A stretch of 64,000 bases of DNA from the NCBI GenBank assembly GCA_019054805.1, contig JAHQIY010000006.1, positions 1,550,001 to 1,614,000 of the forward strand, in the 5' to 3' direction. The notes beneath the pieces are model-generated. The model was not told the DNA's origin, did not search any database, and was given only the letters and a program-made list of their open reading frames with translations. Positions 22,641 through 33,850 of the stretch are shown in pieces (the stretch's first letter is position 1; every line of letters begins with the position of its first letter). The translations under genes were made by a program, and so were the position numbers. This DNA is from Brachionus manjavacas (Eukaryota; Rotifera; Eurotatoria; Ploima; Brachionidae).

Positions 22641-24450
22641 ACCAGTTGGATCAAACAAACAAAAAAAAAAGTAAATTGAATATTATTTTTGCCAATATTT
22701 AATTATTTTGGTTCTAATTTGATACAAATTGTATTACTTTTTTTATTTATGTACCTTTTTTATTATAATAGAAATAAAAATTTTCCTTATTCATTTGTTC
22801 CTTAGTTCAGTAATTTTGTTTTTTATTTCAATATTAATAACATAACTGATAATTACATGTCTTTATTTTACTTTGTTAGATATTTGTTTAATCTTAAATA
22901 TTCGAAGTCACAGCTAAAAGTCTAAATAATGAATCGAAATTAAAAAATCAAGTCATTTCTTGCCTAAATGAATATAGGCATACAAGCTGCACTGAAAATA
23001 AATAAGTTATATCCCGTGTTGACAAACGCCTTTTGACAATTACCAATTCTCTAAAATTTTCGAAATAATTATCATTTGAGATTCTTTTCCTAAAGTGAAG
23101 GAAGTATATAACAAGAAGTTTATTATTGAATTAAAGCAACACTTCACTTTATTTAAAAAATTCTCTTGACCACGCACGTATTTTACATTATTAATAATTA
23201 ATTCTTGGCATAAAGACCACATTAACATGTTAAGGAATTGACTTTTATATTATTTTTCTACAAAGTTTCTTCCGTGTTTAAAGGAAATAAAATGAAAATC
23301 GTCATCTTAGAAGGTCACCTCAGCTAAAATTTTATAAAATAACTAATTATCTAAAAATAACGAAAACGGTTGATATTTCATTTCTGTTATAAACAATATT
23401 TTTTATCAATAAATAAATTCTTATTATTATTATTATTATTTTTATTATTATTAGTTTGAGGAAAACTCTCCGGCTACTCAGAATGGATCAGCGTCCTTCA
23501 TTTTAGCCAAGCGTTAGAAAAGACATAGAATATTTAAATAAGTTCATAATAAGTAAAAAAAAATAAAAATAAAAAAAATTTAAAATCGGTTAGTCTATAA
23601 AAAAAACACTATTAATTATATTTATTGAGAAATATTTCTTTGACATATGCAACTTTTGGCCTTTTTCATTCTTCATTACTTAACCAAAAAAATGCTACAG
23701 GAAACCAGATTCGTGTGTTTACTTAAAGCTCTCAAAATATAACTTTTTCGATCACTTTTAATTGTGCAGAAATCATAAAAAATTTCTTTCTTTTAGGATA
23801 TTTTATATTCTCAACTTCAACACTTCAACATTTCATGAAAATTTTTTGTTGCAGACTAGAATTTACAATATTTCATCATCTTTAAAAATATATAAAGAAA
23901 TAAAAAAAATATCATAAGAAAAATTTAGATAAAAAAAATATTAATTAAAAAAAGGGTTAAATGACTCATGAAAAAAAATTAAAAAATTATAAATTGAGAT
24001 AACTTGAGTATGAAATCCTTAAATTTCTTATAGACATTAAGCCTGTCCTTTAATGTTTAGAATTAGTAAACAATTAACAATTTTTCAAATGAGACAATAT
24101 GCAAGATTTTGACTGTAAACGGTTTATATTTAAAACCAATTTGAAAATATTATTCTGATCAGGATAAAGAAGAAATAATTAGGTAGCAATTACACTATGT
24201 GGTTGGATAATGATTATTATTTTGATCATTTTTATACTAAAAATTTAATAAAAACACTAATTTATAACCGGTTGATTTGTCAAATTCTGTCTTAATTGAA
24301 CGGACTGACAGACAAAATTAAAGATCCTTAAGATAAAAATTCACCAACAATGAATAATTTTTTAGTAACAGAAAAAATAATCAAATGAAAGCTTAACCAA
24401 TTATCTTACAAATTAAAAACATTAAACTACCTGAATTTAAATTAAAAACA
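22641..24450. other. AT-rich interior with a LINE tail
   Basis: Mostly non-coding. Around 23400-23530 is (ATT)n followed by ACTCTCCGGCTACTCAGAAT, which read on the minus strand looks like a LINE 3' end with a (TAA)n tail. Nothing else is recognised. Confidence 0.4.
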
Positions 24451-24627
24451 CGGCGTTGACCTGACCTCGATTTTTTTACCCCTTAATTGTGAAATCCTAA
24501 TTTTGTGAAAAAATCTGCGTGACGCACAAAATCATAATACATATAAAATGTGTTCGAATTTGTGAAATTTTAATTTTGTGAAATTTTTTTTGTTTCCCCA
24601 CACGTTTCACAAAATCGAGGTCACACT
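24451..24627. repeat. Small palindromic element
   Basis: TGACCTCGATTTT-type ends in inverted orientation: GACCTGACCTCGATTTT near 24460 and CACAAAATCGAGGTCACACT near 24605-24627, with GTGAAATTTTAATTTTGTG words between. Probably a short MITE; its flanks do not settle a family. Confidence 0.4.
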
Positions 24628-25669
24628 GAATTTTTTTAATGAAGAAGGCATAAGTTAAGTTAAAAATTAATAAACAATATAATTGATTAGGTTATTTATG
24701 AAAACCATACTTTTAAAATTTTGAATCTAAAAATATTTTTGAATCGAAGAAACTTTTCTCCCTCCAGATATCTGAATTTATATTTGATTAATAATCTAAT
24801 TTCAGAGCATTTCGAAAAAGAAAAAAAAAGATATTAAAATGAATAGAACAGTTAATGTAAGAAAAAAAACTGCCTTATTTATTTTTAGCTGGAAATATTC
24901 GTTGCAAATTCAAATGTAAAGTTTATTTTGAAAAAAAAAGGTATTTTCATTCTGGAAAAATTGACATTTATATTAGGAAATTAAAAAAATAAAATAATTT
25001 TGCCGAAAGATGAGTTTAAGACCTTTCATTTAATATATAATTCTATGTAGAAACTTTTTTCTTTAATAAATTGTAAAAGGGCAAAATTTCAATGAAAACA
25101 GTGTATTGTTCTTTTAGTGAAATGATTCAAAAATGCTTATGGCCAAAAAAATAGATTTGCTGTTAAAAATGAAATGCGTGTGTAAGATCGGAGCCATGGC
25201 TCAAAAGTACTAGAAAAGGAGATGAGGGCCTCCCTAAAATCCACTAGGATAGAATAGGGACATTTATTTATTAAATCAGAGAGACGACCAGTTATGGATT
25301 CAAATCTTAATTTTGTTTCCAAACTCTGAGAGATCAGCGCTATTTGTATTGAAAGGTAACCTTAAGGATAGATCTGATTGCATTGTTTTGGATAACTTGA
25401 AGTTTATGGAGGTTGGAATTAGAGAGGATATTTATTGTTGGGAAGGAGTAGTCTATAATTGATCCGATCAGGGACTTAAAAATATTACTTAGGGTATAAT
25501 GGCTTAATTTCCAATGTTCAGTCTATCTGATCATTTCTTAAAGTTTTCAACATGGGGCTTAAAAATAAGTCCCTCATTTAATATGAAACAAAAGAACTTT
25601 ATTTCATTGGCATAAGGAATATCCTCATTAAAGAGCTTTAACTTAGTATTTTGATAAAGTGTGCCACGA

Positions 25670-26125
25670 GTCTCTCTGTAATAAAGTGGCTGCTTACAGC
25701 TTCGAGGTGCGCTTAGTGAACTGGATCAGAGACTTCCCATTAGGTCTCTGCCATACTTTCCTATTACCACTCGCTGCTTCCGAGTGGCAATAGGAAAGTA
25801 TGTGGCGGACTGCAGAGAAGTTACTAGGGAAGTTACATTCTTGAGAAAGTGCAAAGAAGAGCAACAAAACTTGTTCCGAGAATCCGTAACTTCAGCTACA
25901 GCGATCGCCTTTCCATCTTGAGTTTGCCCACTCTGGACGAACGTACGACCAGAGGAGACATGATCCAAATGTTCAAGATCATATAACATAGATTGGGTCA
26001 GACGTCCCCCGCTCGCTTTCCCAACCCGGACCAGCACAAGGTATTAGGAATCACAAGAGGCGTTTGTCGTAAGTCGTCTCCGCAAGCCTGCTAGCTGTAG
26101 CTTATTATTATTATTATTTTTACTG
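25670..26125 (+). mobile_element. CR1-like LINE fragment inserted in the LINE above
   Basis: The plus strand reads KVQRRATKLVPRIRNFSYSD, then RLSILSLPTLDERTTRGDMI and QMFKII (25855-25986), the conserved CR1-like C-terminus. It ends with a (TTA)n run at 26101. It lies between two halves of a minus-strand LINE, so it inserted later. Upstream of the motif it contains a hairpin (25753-25802). Confidence 0.7.
25753..25802. repeat. Hairpin: 22-bp arms, one mismatch
   Basis: CATACTTTCCTATTACCACT and AGTGGCAATAGGAAAGTATG face each other across a loop of about 6-8 nt. It lies within the CR1-like fragment. It may be a snap-back of that element rather than a host signal. Confidence 0.7.
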
Positions 26126-26236
26126 GGAGTTTCTGGAAAAGAAGATAAAGTTGCATTTATTTGCAGACATCTTCGTTTTCCATTTACAAAGCCAGGCTTC
26201 AATTGATTTTAGATATAAGTTTATTTGATTAAGGAG

Positions 26237-26557
26237 CAGACTTGTTTTTAAGTCACAGTTTTAAGTCTAAGTCAGAAAAATTTAAGTCAAAGTAATGACT
26301 TAAATTTTTTTTTTTTATTTAGTCAAAGCCAATGTCTTAAAATTTTTTTCATTTTTTTAGTGAAGTTTAGTCGAGTCAACTAAATTTCTGATTTTAAAAC
26401 TAAACTTTTTTTGGATTTAAATAAAAAATCATATTTATTTTTTAAGTTTAGAAATCAGAAAATTAGTTGACTTGACTAAACTTCACTAAAAAAAAAAATT
26501 TTAAGTCATTGACTTGACTTGACTTGACTTAAGACCTGTGACTTAAAAACAAGTCTG
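26237..26557. mobile_element. hAT-like MITE (CAGACTTG family) with exact 8-bp target duplication
   Basis: Ends CAGACTTGTTTTTAAGTCAC and GTGACTTAAAAACAAGTCTG are inverted. TTAAGGAG stands on both sides (26229-26236, 26558-26565). The interior holds repeated TTGACTTGACTTGA words and a large internal palindrome. It interrupts the reverse transcriptase of a LINE, whose frame resumes on the other side. Confidence 0.88.
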
Positions 26558-26669
26558 TTAAGGAGATGCCCAGAATTTTTGAAAATAAAAAAAGTTTCCA
26601 AGTCGTCTGTAAAAAGCAGTTACTGGCTATGATTTGCTTCAGATCTTAGTGAAATGTCATTTTTTACTT

Positions 26670-28387
26670 TTTTTTACGTAATTTTAGAAAACCTATATAG
26701 AGAACCAAACACAAATATAGAGAACCTATTTCATTGTAAACGATATGGAAAATGATATGGGTTTAACTATGTAGATAAGAATTTATTCCATTTTTATTTA
26801 GCATTCAAATTTTATTTCAGATTCATTTGTAATAATCTAAGCGAATTTTAGATTTTTTACATCATTAGTTATATCTTCAATTTTAATGAAACAATTCATG
26901 TTAAATAAAGTTTAGCTATTTATTATTCAAAGGATTGATAAAAAATGTTTTTTTTTAAATCAAAAACTAAAAATTTTTTTTAATTTAATCAATCTTTTGG
27001 CATTTATTCTAAAACAAGATGCTAAAGACGCTTTTGAATCAACCAAGTCATTCTCGATTACTTTGAAAAATATTGTATTAACAAACTGGTCGACAGAGAA
27101 AAAGATAAAAATAACTGTGAAGTACTCAATTTCCCGACCAAGGATTGGTATGCTCATTAGCTTGTGCTCAAAGATTTGCCTAGGACTAATAACTACATCA
27201 AGTCCTTGCATTAATCTTTAAGCCAGGAAATCCAAAGTCATCCACTTTTTCTTTAAATTTTGAAGAATTTGCGTCGTAAAATCAAATTCGCCTAAAGTTT
27301 TTGCATAATTTTTCTATTTTTTTAATTTTTTTTTTCCACATATTAGTTTCAAATAAATGATGATTTCCGTTAAAATATTTTTATTTTTTTGTACTGCCAA
27401 AAATTTTTTCAAGTTTTAAGTTATGAAGACTGAGTTGAGTATTGAATTTTTGCTATAAAAATAAGTTTTTTGTTTAAATTTAACATTTAATAAATACTTT
27501 AAAATTATTGAATTTAAACGATCAGTAAAATTTGATCATAAAATTAAATTTACCAAAAAATATAACCTGAATTAGATGAAATTCTTGATTAAACTAAAGC
27601 TAAATTGTTCAAATCAAGTCAAAAATTTTTTAAAGGTTATTTAAAAATTTAGTAAAGGTCTCTTATTACGTTTTGGACAAATTTTCTATGAACAATCTTC
27701 ACAGATTTTTTGAAGATTTTTATATCTAAATCAATTGTTAAATTAAATAACTCTGATAAATAAATTAATAATTAAGGAAAATAAAAAGAATGTTTATGAA
27801 GTAATCTAAATAAAATTTTTTGAGCTTACTATAATTTTATTCTTTGCAGCTTTGATTATTATTTTTAATAAATTTACATTTAAAAAAAAAAGTAAAAATC
27901 TAGAGAAAATTATTTAAAAATCTTTTGTTAAGACATTTATTACGCAAAAAATATCAAAATCTCGAAATTCTGTAAAAATTCTAAATTGAATCACTATTAA
28001 TAAAGACTAAATTTTAACATTGAAATTTTTTTAGATTTCATTGATTCCAACTCTTTTATCAGTTATTTACCGTAAAAAAACTTTACTTGAGAAAATAGAT
28101 GCTTAATTAAGTTGTCAAATATTTTACTAATTAAAATCTCAAAAAATTTATTTTAGATATTTTAAAAGTCTCTTAGTAAAAAAACAAAAAGAAACTCTAA
28201 GAAAACGATCGTAGAACTTAAAATTACATTTAAAAAAGGGCAACTCAAAATAACATTATTGTTTTTTTGGTTTCTCTAATTAAAGGGATTTAGGAGCTCA
28301 AAATTTAATTGCTAATAAATTACGTAACTAAATAGAATTTTTTCGTTACTATATAAATACGGATAAAATGATAGCTGATAAATTAAA
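26670..28387. other. AT-rich region upstream of the carboxypeptidase gene
   Basis: No gene identified. 26990-27250 has somewhat more GC and open frames on both strands (about 75-80 codons), but neither strand shows a known motif, so it is left unassigned. The carboxypeptidase promoter should lie near its right end, where TATATAAATA occurs at 28351. Confidence 0.4.
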
Positions 28388-31072
28388 ATGTTCTTTTTAC
28401 TATCACTTTTTTTATTTAGTTCCACACTCTATGATGTCAAAAGCACAAAAATTCGCTTTGAAAAGTAGTTAATTTTTTTTAAAAAAAGTAAAATTATTTA
28501 TCTAATTGATTAAGTCACAAATTAATTGGACTTAAACCTGATAATGTCCAGCAATTAGAATTTTTGAAACAACTTCAGTTAAATTCCGATGTAATAGTTT
28601 TTTAAATAAAATTTGATTTTTTTTCTTAATTACTTTTTCAGTTTGATGTTTGGAATGGAATTCGAGGCCTTGGTGAAAATATAGATGTTCGATTATCACC
28701 AGAAAGCTATCTAAAATATAAAAAAGTATTTGAAATTATAGAAATTGATTTCACAATAAAAAATGAGGATATCCAGACAGCTATTGACTTGGAAAGCTGG
28801 CAAAACAGTCCATATGGCTTTGGAAAATTTACAAGCATCACCAACAACTCGAAATATCTTAATTACCAGCAAGTAAAAACAAAAAAAAATAATGTAAAAT
28901 AAAATTTTTATTTATTAAATTTGAACAAGATATCTGATCTAATGAATAAGTTAAGTGAAGAAAATTCTTTTCTTGTATCAAATTATTCAGCAGGAAAGAC
29001 CCACTTAGGCCGGGATCTAATGGTCTTGAGACTCAAAACTCCAACTAGCCAACGAAGCATGTGGCTCGACTGCGGAATCCATGCAGTAGGTTTTTTTTTT
29101 AAATCAAAGATTTTAGCTAATCTTTAAATCAGCGAGAATGGATAACTATCTCAACTTGTGTCTACATAATGGAAAAACTTGTTAATTCCTACAAAAACAA
29201 AGATTTAGATGTTGTTAAGCTTCTTGATTTTTATGAAATTCACGTTATGCCGGTGGTTAACCCAGACGGGTACGAGTATTCTATAGCGGTGGACCGTATG
29301 TGGAGAAAAAATCGCAGCCCGCCTAACCTATTTGGATGCTCTGGAGTTGATTTGAACAGAAATTTCGGATTTTATTGGCTTACTGCGGGTTCCAGTAACT
29401 ACGAATGTAGTCCTGTCTATGCTGTAAGAGTTTTTTAGATGATAAAATTTTTACAACCAAAAAGAAGATTTATAAGGTAATCAGTGAAGTAATGTACTCA
29501 ATTATAAAAAAAAACAGGTAAAAAATTCTTAATGAATTTCGGAGTTAAAAATATATCTAGTAACAGGCTGTGTATTAAAATAGCATTGATCAAAATAGCA
29601 AAATCATAATAGCGATATCATAATAGCAAAAATTACATGTTGTTTTAAAGTTCAATATAACATTATCAAATTATATTTTGATACCACATAATGCAAAAAA
29701 AAATAAGACAATTTTTTGAAAAAAGTTAAATTAGTTTTAGTTTAGTTTTTAAATTTTCCTATATATGTTAAATGAAAACAAATTTACAATTTTCATAAAA
29801 AAATTAAAATTAAAATTAAATTGTTTGCATTTCATAAAAATGGAAATTGTCAATACATTATCAAAGCTAAAAAGTATGATCCTTCAAAAAAATTAGAAAC
29901 ATTACACAATTTAGCTTTATTACTTATATAATTTTTGTTCTAATTGATAAATTAATTGATGTATGCTATTTTGAATTTAATAAAAGTGTCGATATTCTAA
30001 TTATGTTATTTTGAATTCGCTAATTTAAACATTGTTATTTTAATACTTTAATTGCTATTCTTAACTTAGCTATTTTAATATTGCTATTATGATAATTTTT
30101 TTTTTATCTATGCTGTTTTGACTATTTACCTAGTAACAATAAATATGTAATAAGATCTCCTGATTTAAAAAAAAAAAAAATTGTGGAATAAGGGATTTTG
30201 TTCAATTATTGTTCAATATATTTAAATTGTTTTAGCAGATCTTAGTTTCTATGAGATAATTTTTGATTATATTTACTTTTTATCTCATTAAAATTGAATA
30301 TTTCAATTAAAAAAATTTCAAAAAACCTTATTGCATACGAAAACAAGCTAACATATAAAAATTGTCTGTTTTTACAATATTTATTGAATTTTTGAGTTAA
30401 AATTTAAAAATCTTAATATTGTTTGAATTGTGTTAAGAAAAATTTTTAACATTATAAGATTTTCTTCGTTAAACTTTGGGTTTTAAAATCCAATAAACAA
30501 AAATAAAGATTATGTGTGAAAATAATGTTTTTCGCCGTCAAGAAACTTCAGTTGTAAACGATTTTAATTTTTTAGGGTAAAATGGCTGATAGTGAACCGG
30601 AGACCAGAGCCGTGGAAAATGCCATCTTGCAAAAACAAGGCCAATGGGACTCTTATGTCAGCTTGCACAGTTATGGACAATTTTTTTTCACTCCATGGGG
30701 TTTTACATCAATTCTTCCATCTGATTACGAAGATTTAGAAAAAAAAGCCTTAATTGCTACTAAAGCTATTAAATCAGTGAATGGCAGTGAATTTAAAGTT
30801 GGGTCATCTTCAAACCTTTTATGTAAAGTTTTGAATTTTTTAGGGTAAAATTATTAAAAATTTTTGAAGATATGTCGTCTGGTGGATCCGAAGATTGGGT
30901 TAAAGCAAAAGCTGGAATTAAGTATTCTTACAGCGTAGAGCTTGGACCTAAAGAATCAATTAATGGTTTTATTGTACCCGAGAGTCATATATCAATTGCT
31001 GGGGAAGAAATGTACCAGGGTCTTTTAGCTCTTTACACTGAATTAATGAATGAAAAAATTAAAGTTTTTTGA
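28388..31072 (+). CDS. M14A metallocarboxypeptidase precursor (preprocarboxypeptidase), 7 exons
   Basis: Exons 28388-28464, 28515-28590, 28642-28872, 28930-29085, 29133-29423, 30576-30822 and 30870-31072 join in frame to 426 residues; all introns are GT-AG. Layout: signal peptide (about 1-18), activation propeptide (through about 110), catalytic domain. Zinc ligands are H179 and E182 (GIHAREW, split by intron 4) and H308 (SLHSYGQ). Also present are R241, N255/R256 (DLNRNF), Y360 (LLYMSSGG) and the general base E383 (YSYSVELG). It removes C-terminal residues from secreted or dietary peptides after propeptide cleavage. The residue aligned with the specificity position 255 of bovine carboxypeptidase A is acidic (E367, in GGSEDW), so basic side chains are the likely preference, as in the B type. 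Intron 5 is 1152 nt and carries a MITE. Poly(A) signals are at 31102 and 31118. Confidence 0.95.
29565..30129. mobile_element. Foldback MITE in intron 5 of the carboxypeptidase gene
   Basis: CTAGTAAC flanks both ends exactly (29557-29564, 30130-30137), an 8-bp target duplication. The arms are imperfect inverted arrays of words such as AATAGCAAAATCATAATAGC on the left and GCTATTTTAATATTGCTATT on the right. There is no coding frame. A related build is seen at 62088-62740. The 8-bp duplication suggests hAT. Confidence 0.75.
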
Positions 31073-31101
31073 AACTTTATTTTGCTTATTTTAAAATTTT
31101 T

Positions 31102-31123
31102 AATAAAATATATTTGAATAAAA
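31102..31123 (+). terminator. Two AATAAA poly(A) signals of the carboxypeptidase gene
   Basis: AATAAA at 31102-31107 and 31118-31123, 30-46 nt after the stop codon and just upstream of the next gene's ATG at 31161. This leaves almost no room for a separate promoter. Confidence 0.6.
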
Positions 31124-31160
31124 AATTTGAAAAAATAAAGCTTTTTATTTGAATCTGAAA

Positions 31161-32669
31161 ATGAATATTTTTGCCTTACGAAACTTGAGACCCAAGGTAG
31201 TTCAAATTTTGCATAAGTGTCCGCTGTCCACCGAGTTTTACCCATACACTAGCGAGCTTTACCGCAAAAATTACATCAAGTATCCGGTTCAGTCTCGGCA
31301 GGCCATTTTGCATGATTATTTTTTCCATGAAGATGAAAGATTGCCAAGTTTAGAAGAGCGCTTAAAAGAGTTCAGAGATCCGCAGGAGTTAAATGCCAAA
31401 CAAATTGGACACTTATGGAAATTTCCAAAAATAAAAGAATTCAAAAAAGAAATAGGCAATAAGATTGAAGAGAACAAAAATTCTAAACAATTAGAACTTG
31501 ACTCAAGAGAAATGAGAAGTAGTTTATTTTTATAATTGTTTTTTTTTGGGGTCTATTTTAGAGATTTAAGTCGATTTGCTTTTGGACAATGTTAACCAAC
31601 AGAATAAAGTTATTTCAGCTTTTAAAAATGCTCAACTGGCCGCTGAGCATTATGGAATTTTCAAAGATTTATTTAATCATGACTATTTCAAACCTGTTGT
31701 TGATTTAAAAATTGATTATGATTCTAGATCGGTTTATTACGGAAATAAACTGAATGCTCAAGATGTAAAAATAAAATAAGAAAAAAAATTCAAAAATTAA
31801 TCTCATTCTCCTAGACAAAAAACGCACCAAGTGTAAATATTGAAGACACATTAAAATTTTATGAAACAAAAAATGACAAGGTATATCACACACTGGTATT
31901 TATGAATTTGGACGGAAATTTTAACACAAATGAAAACCAAGTTTTATTATGGTTTAAGTAATTGATTTAGTTTTTCTTTTTTTGATTTTTTTAAAGTTTT
32001 TTTTAAAGTTCAAATATCAAAAATAAAGAAATTGGTAGTGGCAAAGAACAAGTTAAGTATTTGCAACCATTTCCAATGAGAGGCACTGGCTGGCATCGTT
32101 GTGTGTACGTTCTATTCGAACACAAATCCGAAATTGACTTTGATTTACAGCTTAAAAATGCCACTTCCAACTCAAAATTTAATGAGCGCAATTTCAGCTT
32201 TTCCACTTTTTTCAAGGCCTATTCGGATGATTTGGTTCCAGTTGGGCTCTCGTTTTTCCAGACCGAGTGGGATTTGAGTGTCAAAAGCGTGTTTTATGAC
32301 TATTTTGATCTCAAAGAACCAGTTTATGAGTTTGAATTTGAAACGAAATTTGTGCCTAGGATGGAAAAGTATCCAAAAGATATTCAGCCTTTTAATTGGT
32401 ACATCCAAGAGTACATGGACAAGAAAGAAATTAATGAACAAGTAATGAAGGATTATTTGAGAATATTAAGCCCTTTTAGTGATGCGCCTGAGCCGGCCAA
32501 ATATCCATTGATAGATTTGAAACGAGAAGGTCCAAGATGGTATAAATTTGAAGTGGAAAATGTCCGCAAGAGGAGACATCAGTACAGTCAAATACCGTTC
32601 AAATATTTTTCACCAACTAACTCGATCCGGGAACAAATTAAAAATTTACCCTTTCAACAAGAAAAATAA
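31161..32669 (+). CDS. MRPL38: Mitochondrial ribosomal protein L38 (mL38), 4 exons
   Basis: Exons 31161-31518, 31571-31764, 31815-31957 and 32009-32669 join in frame to 451 residues, with introns of about 50 nt. The C-terminal half has the PEBP-like fold of MRPL38: LQPFPMRGTGWHR (residues 250-262), CVYVLFEH, GLSFFQTEWDLSVKSVF and LKEPVYEFEF. Exon 2 has AAEHYGIFKDLF and VYYGN as in animal homologues. The N-terminus is basic and fits a mitochondrial targeting signal. The protein is a component of the mitochondrial large ribosomal subunit. The ATG follows the carboxypeptidase stop by only 88 nt in the same orientation, so shared transcription is possible. An AATAAA lies at 32695-32700. Confidence 0.92.
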
Positions 32670-32700
32670 ATTTAATTTTTTCAATTAATTATTGGAATAA

Positions 32701-33850
32701 ATAACTTTTAATTCAAGCTTTATTATTTTTGGAAATTTTAAGCTTCAATTTTTATTATCATTTAAAAAAATAAAAATTCAAGTAGGTACCAACTATATTT
32801 GAAGTTTTATTAATAGACGAATTTTGCAAATTTGGATCACTAGATTTCGTTTATATGGAGACACACTAGGAATGCAAATACATGTGTTTATATTGCATAA
32901 ATTGCATAAAATCAAGAGTAAAGAAATAATTAAAAAAATTTGGTGACACATAAAATATCCTTTATTTTAGAGAAATTTTTTATCATAAAAAAAAATTAAA
33001 AAGTAACTTGTAATAACCCCACGTTTGACGCGGTTTAGAAGATCAACTCGATGCAATAACTTATGTGTCAGATCGGAAGCGTTTTTCAAAAAGGTACTAG
33101 AAAAGAAGATGAGCCCCTCCCCATCCACTAGGATAGAAAAGGGACAATTATTTATTTATTTTTATATTTATGTCTTAGAGATTTAAAAAAAAATCCGAAA
33201 TTTAATTTCATTGAGAATCATTAATTTTGAAAAAATCGCAAAATAACGAATCAAAAAAGATAACTTTTTAAGTAACTTAATGAAAAACGAATATATTTTT
33301 TGTTAGAAGATAAATATTTTTTTAGTGTATAATTTAATTCTTAAAAAGTATATAAAAAATTAATAAAATTGAAAAATTTTAATAATTTAATTATTAAAAT
33401 TCACGGCAATTTATTCACGGCATGTAAATAAATGAATTTCGGGGAATTAAATAATCTACGTTTTTCAGAAAAAAAAATTACCCAAAAAAATGACAAAAAT
33501 ATATTACCGATGAATGTCATATTCTCTCTTATACGTGTCCAAAATAGGACCTGTTAGTACCTTTTTTTCAATTATTTCGAGAAAAAATAATTAAATCCGA
33601 AATTAAATAGTTTTGAATTTTGTCTTATCAACAAAATTCAAAATAATTTGAATTCAGCATCCAAAACTTCATGGATGACCAACTTTTGGGATAAAAATCT
33701 CATTTGATTCAAAAGTTTTTTAAATATGAAGGATTTTAAAGGTTCCCGGGAAAAAAAAAACTCAAAAAACTCTCAAAGAACGCTCAAAGAAAGCTTTGAA
33801 TAATTTACTTCAAATAATTTCCCCGCAAACTCCAGGTAATAGTTTGGGTA
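32701..33850. other. AT-rich stretch with a short LINE 3' end
   Basis: About 33060-33150 (GTCAGATCGGAAGCG, TACTAGAAAAGAAGATGAG, CCACTAGGATAGAAAAGGGA) matches 25170-25270, the 3' end of the minus-strand LINE, so it is a truncated copy. Otherwise nothing is recognised. Confidence 0.5.

Larger units (their letters stand above)
19639..25108 (+). mobile_element. 5.5-kb segment bounded by ~340-bp inverted repeats, carrying a FLYWCH gene; putative MULE-type element
   Basis: The arms are 19639-19977 and 24768-25108. Outermost, CAATACACTG (19639) faces CAGTGTATTG (25108). The match runs through landmarks such as AAGTTTCTACATAGAATTAT, GATGAGTTTAAGACC (complement) and CGAAATGCTCTGAAAT with few differences. 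Long inverted repeats plus a FLYWCH-type DNA-binding protein are features of Mutator-like elements, in which animal FLYWCH domains are often found. No transposase core was found between the arms, and no clear target duplication is visible, so the family assignment is inference. Confidence 0.6.
25120..26665 (-). mobile_element. LINE related to LINE-A, interrupted twice
   Basis: Minus-strand pieces in order: 26665-26558 with LFTDDLETFFIF (reverse transcriptase catalytic motif); 26236-26130 with YLKSIEAWLCKWKTKMS, then NKCNFIFFSRNS; 25660-25560 with NEDIPYANEIKFF and KPHVENFKK; then 25450-25330 with a LIGSIIDYSFPTIN and LQVIQNNAI region, like LINE-A copy 2. The breaks hold a hAT-like MITE (26237-26557) and a plus-strand CR1-like fragment (about 25670-26125). 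Its 3' end near 25150 (GTAAGATCGGAGCCATGG) recurs at about 33070. Confidence 0.75.

Noticed and set aside
23400..23450. (ATT)n run and other short tandem words considered as a CRISPR-like array
   Set aside because: No spacer structure; simple microsatellites and LINE tails in animal DNA.
25726..26037. 103-codon minus-strand open frame
   Set aside because: Antisense of the conserved CR1-like C-terminus (KVQRRATKLVPRIRN) on the plus strand.
26960..27221. Overlapping open frames on both strands of about 75-83 codons
   Set aside because: Neither has a recognised motif, splice context or neighbouring exon; left as unassigned sequence.
30822..30848. Alternative end of carboxypeptidase exon 6 (open frame continuing to a stop at 30848)
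   Set aside because: The GTAAAG donor at 30823 joined to ATATGTCG at 30870 restores the family motif LLYMSSGG; the extension is intron.
31149..31160. Upstream in-frame TTG as start of MRPL38
   Set aside because: The ATG at 31161 gives a normal basic N-terminus; non-ATG starts are not expected here.
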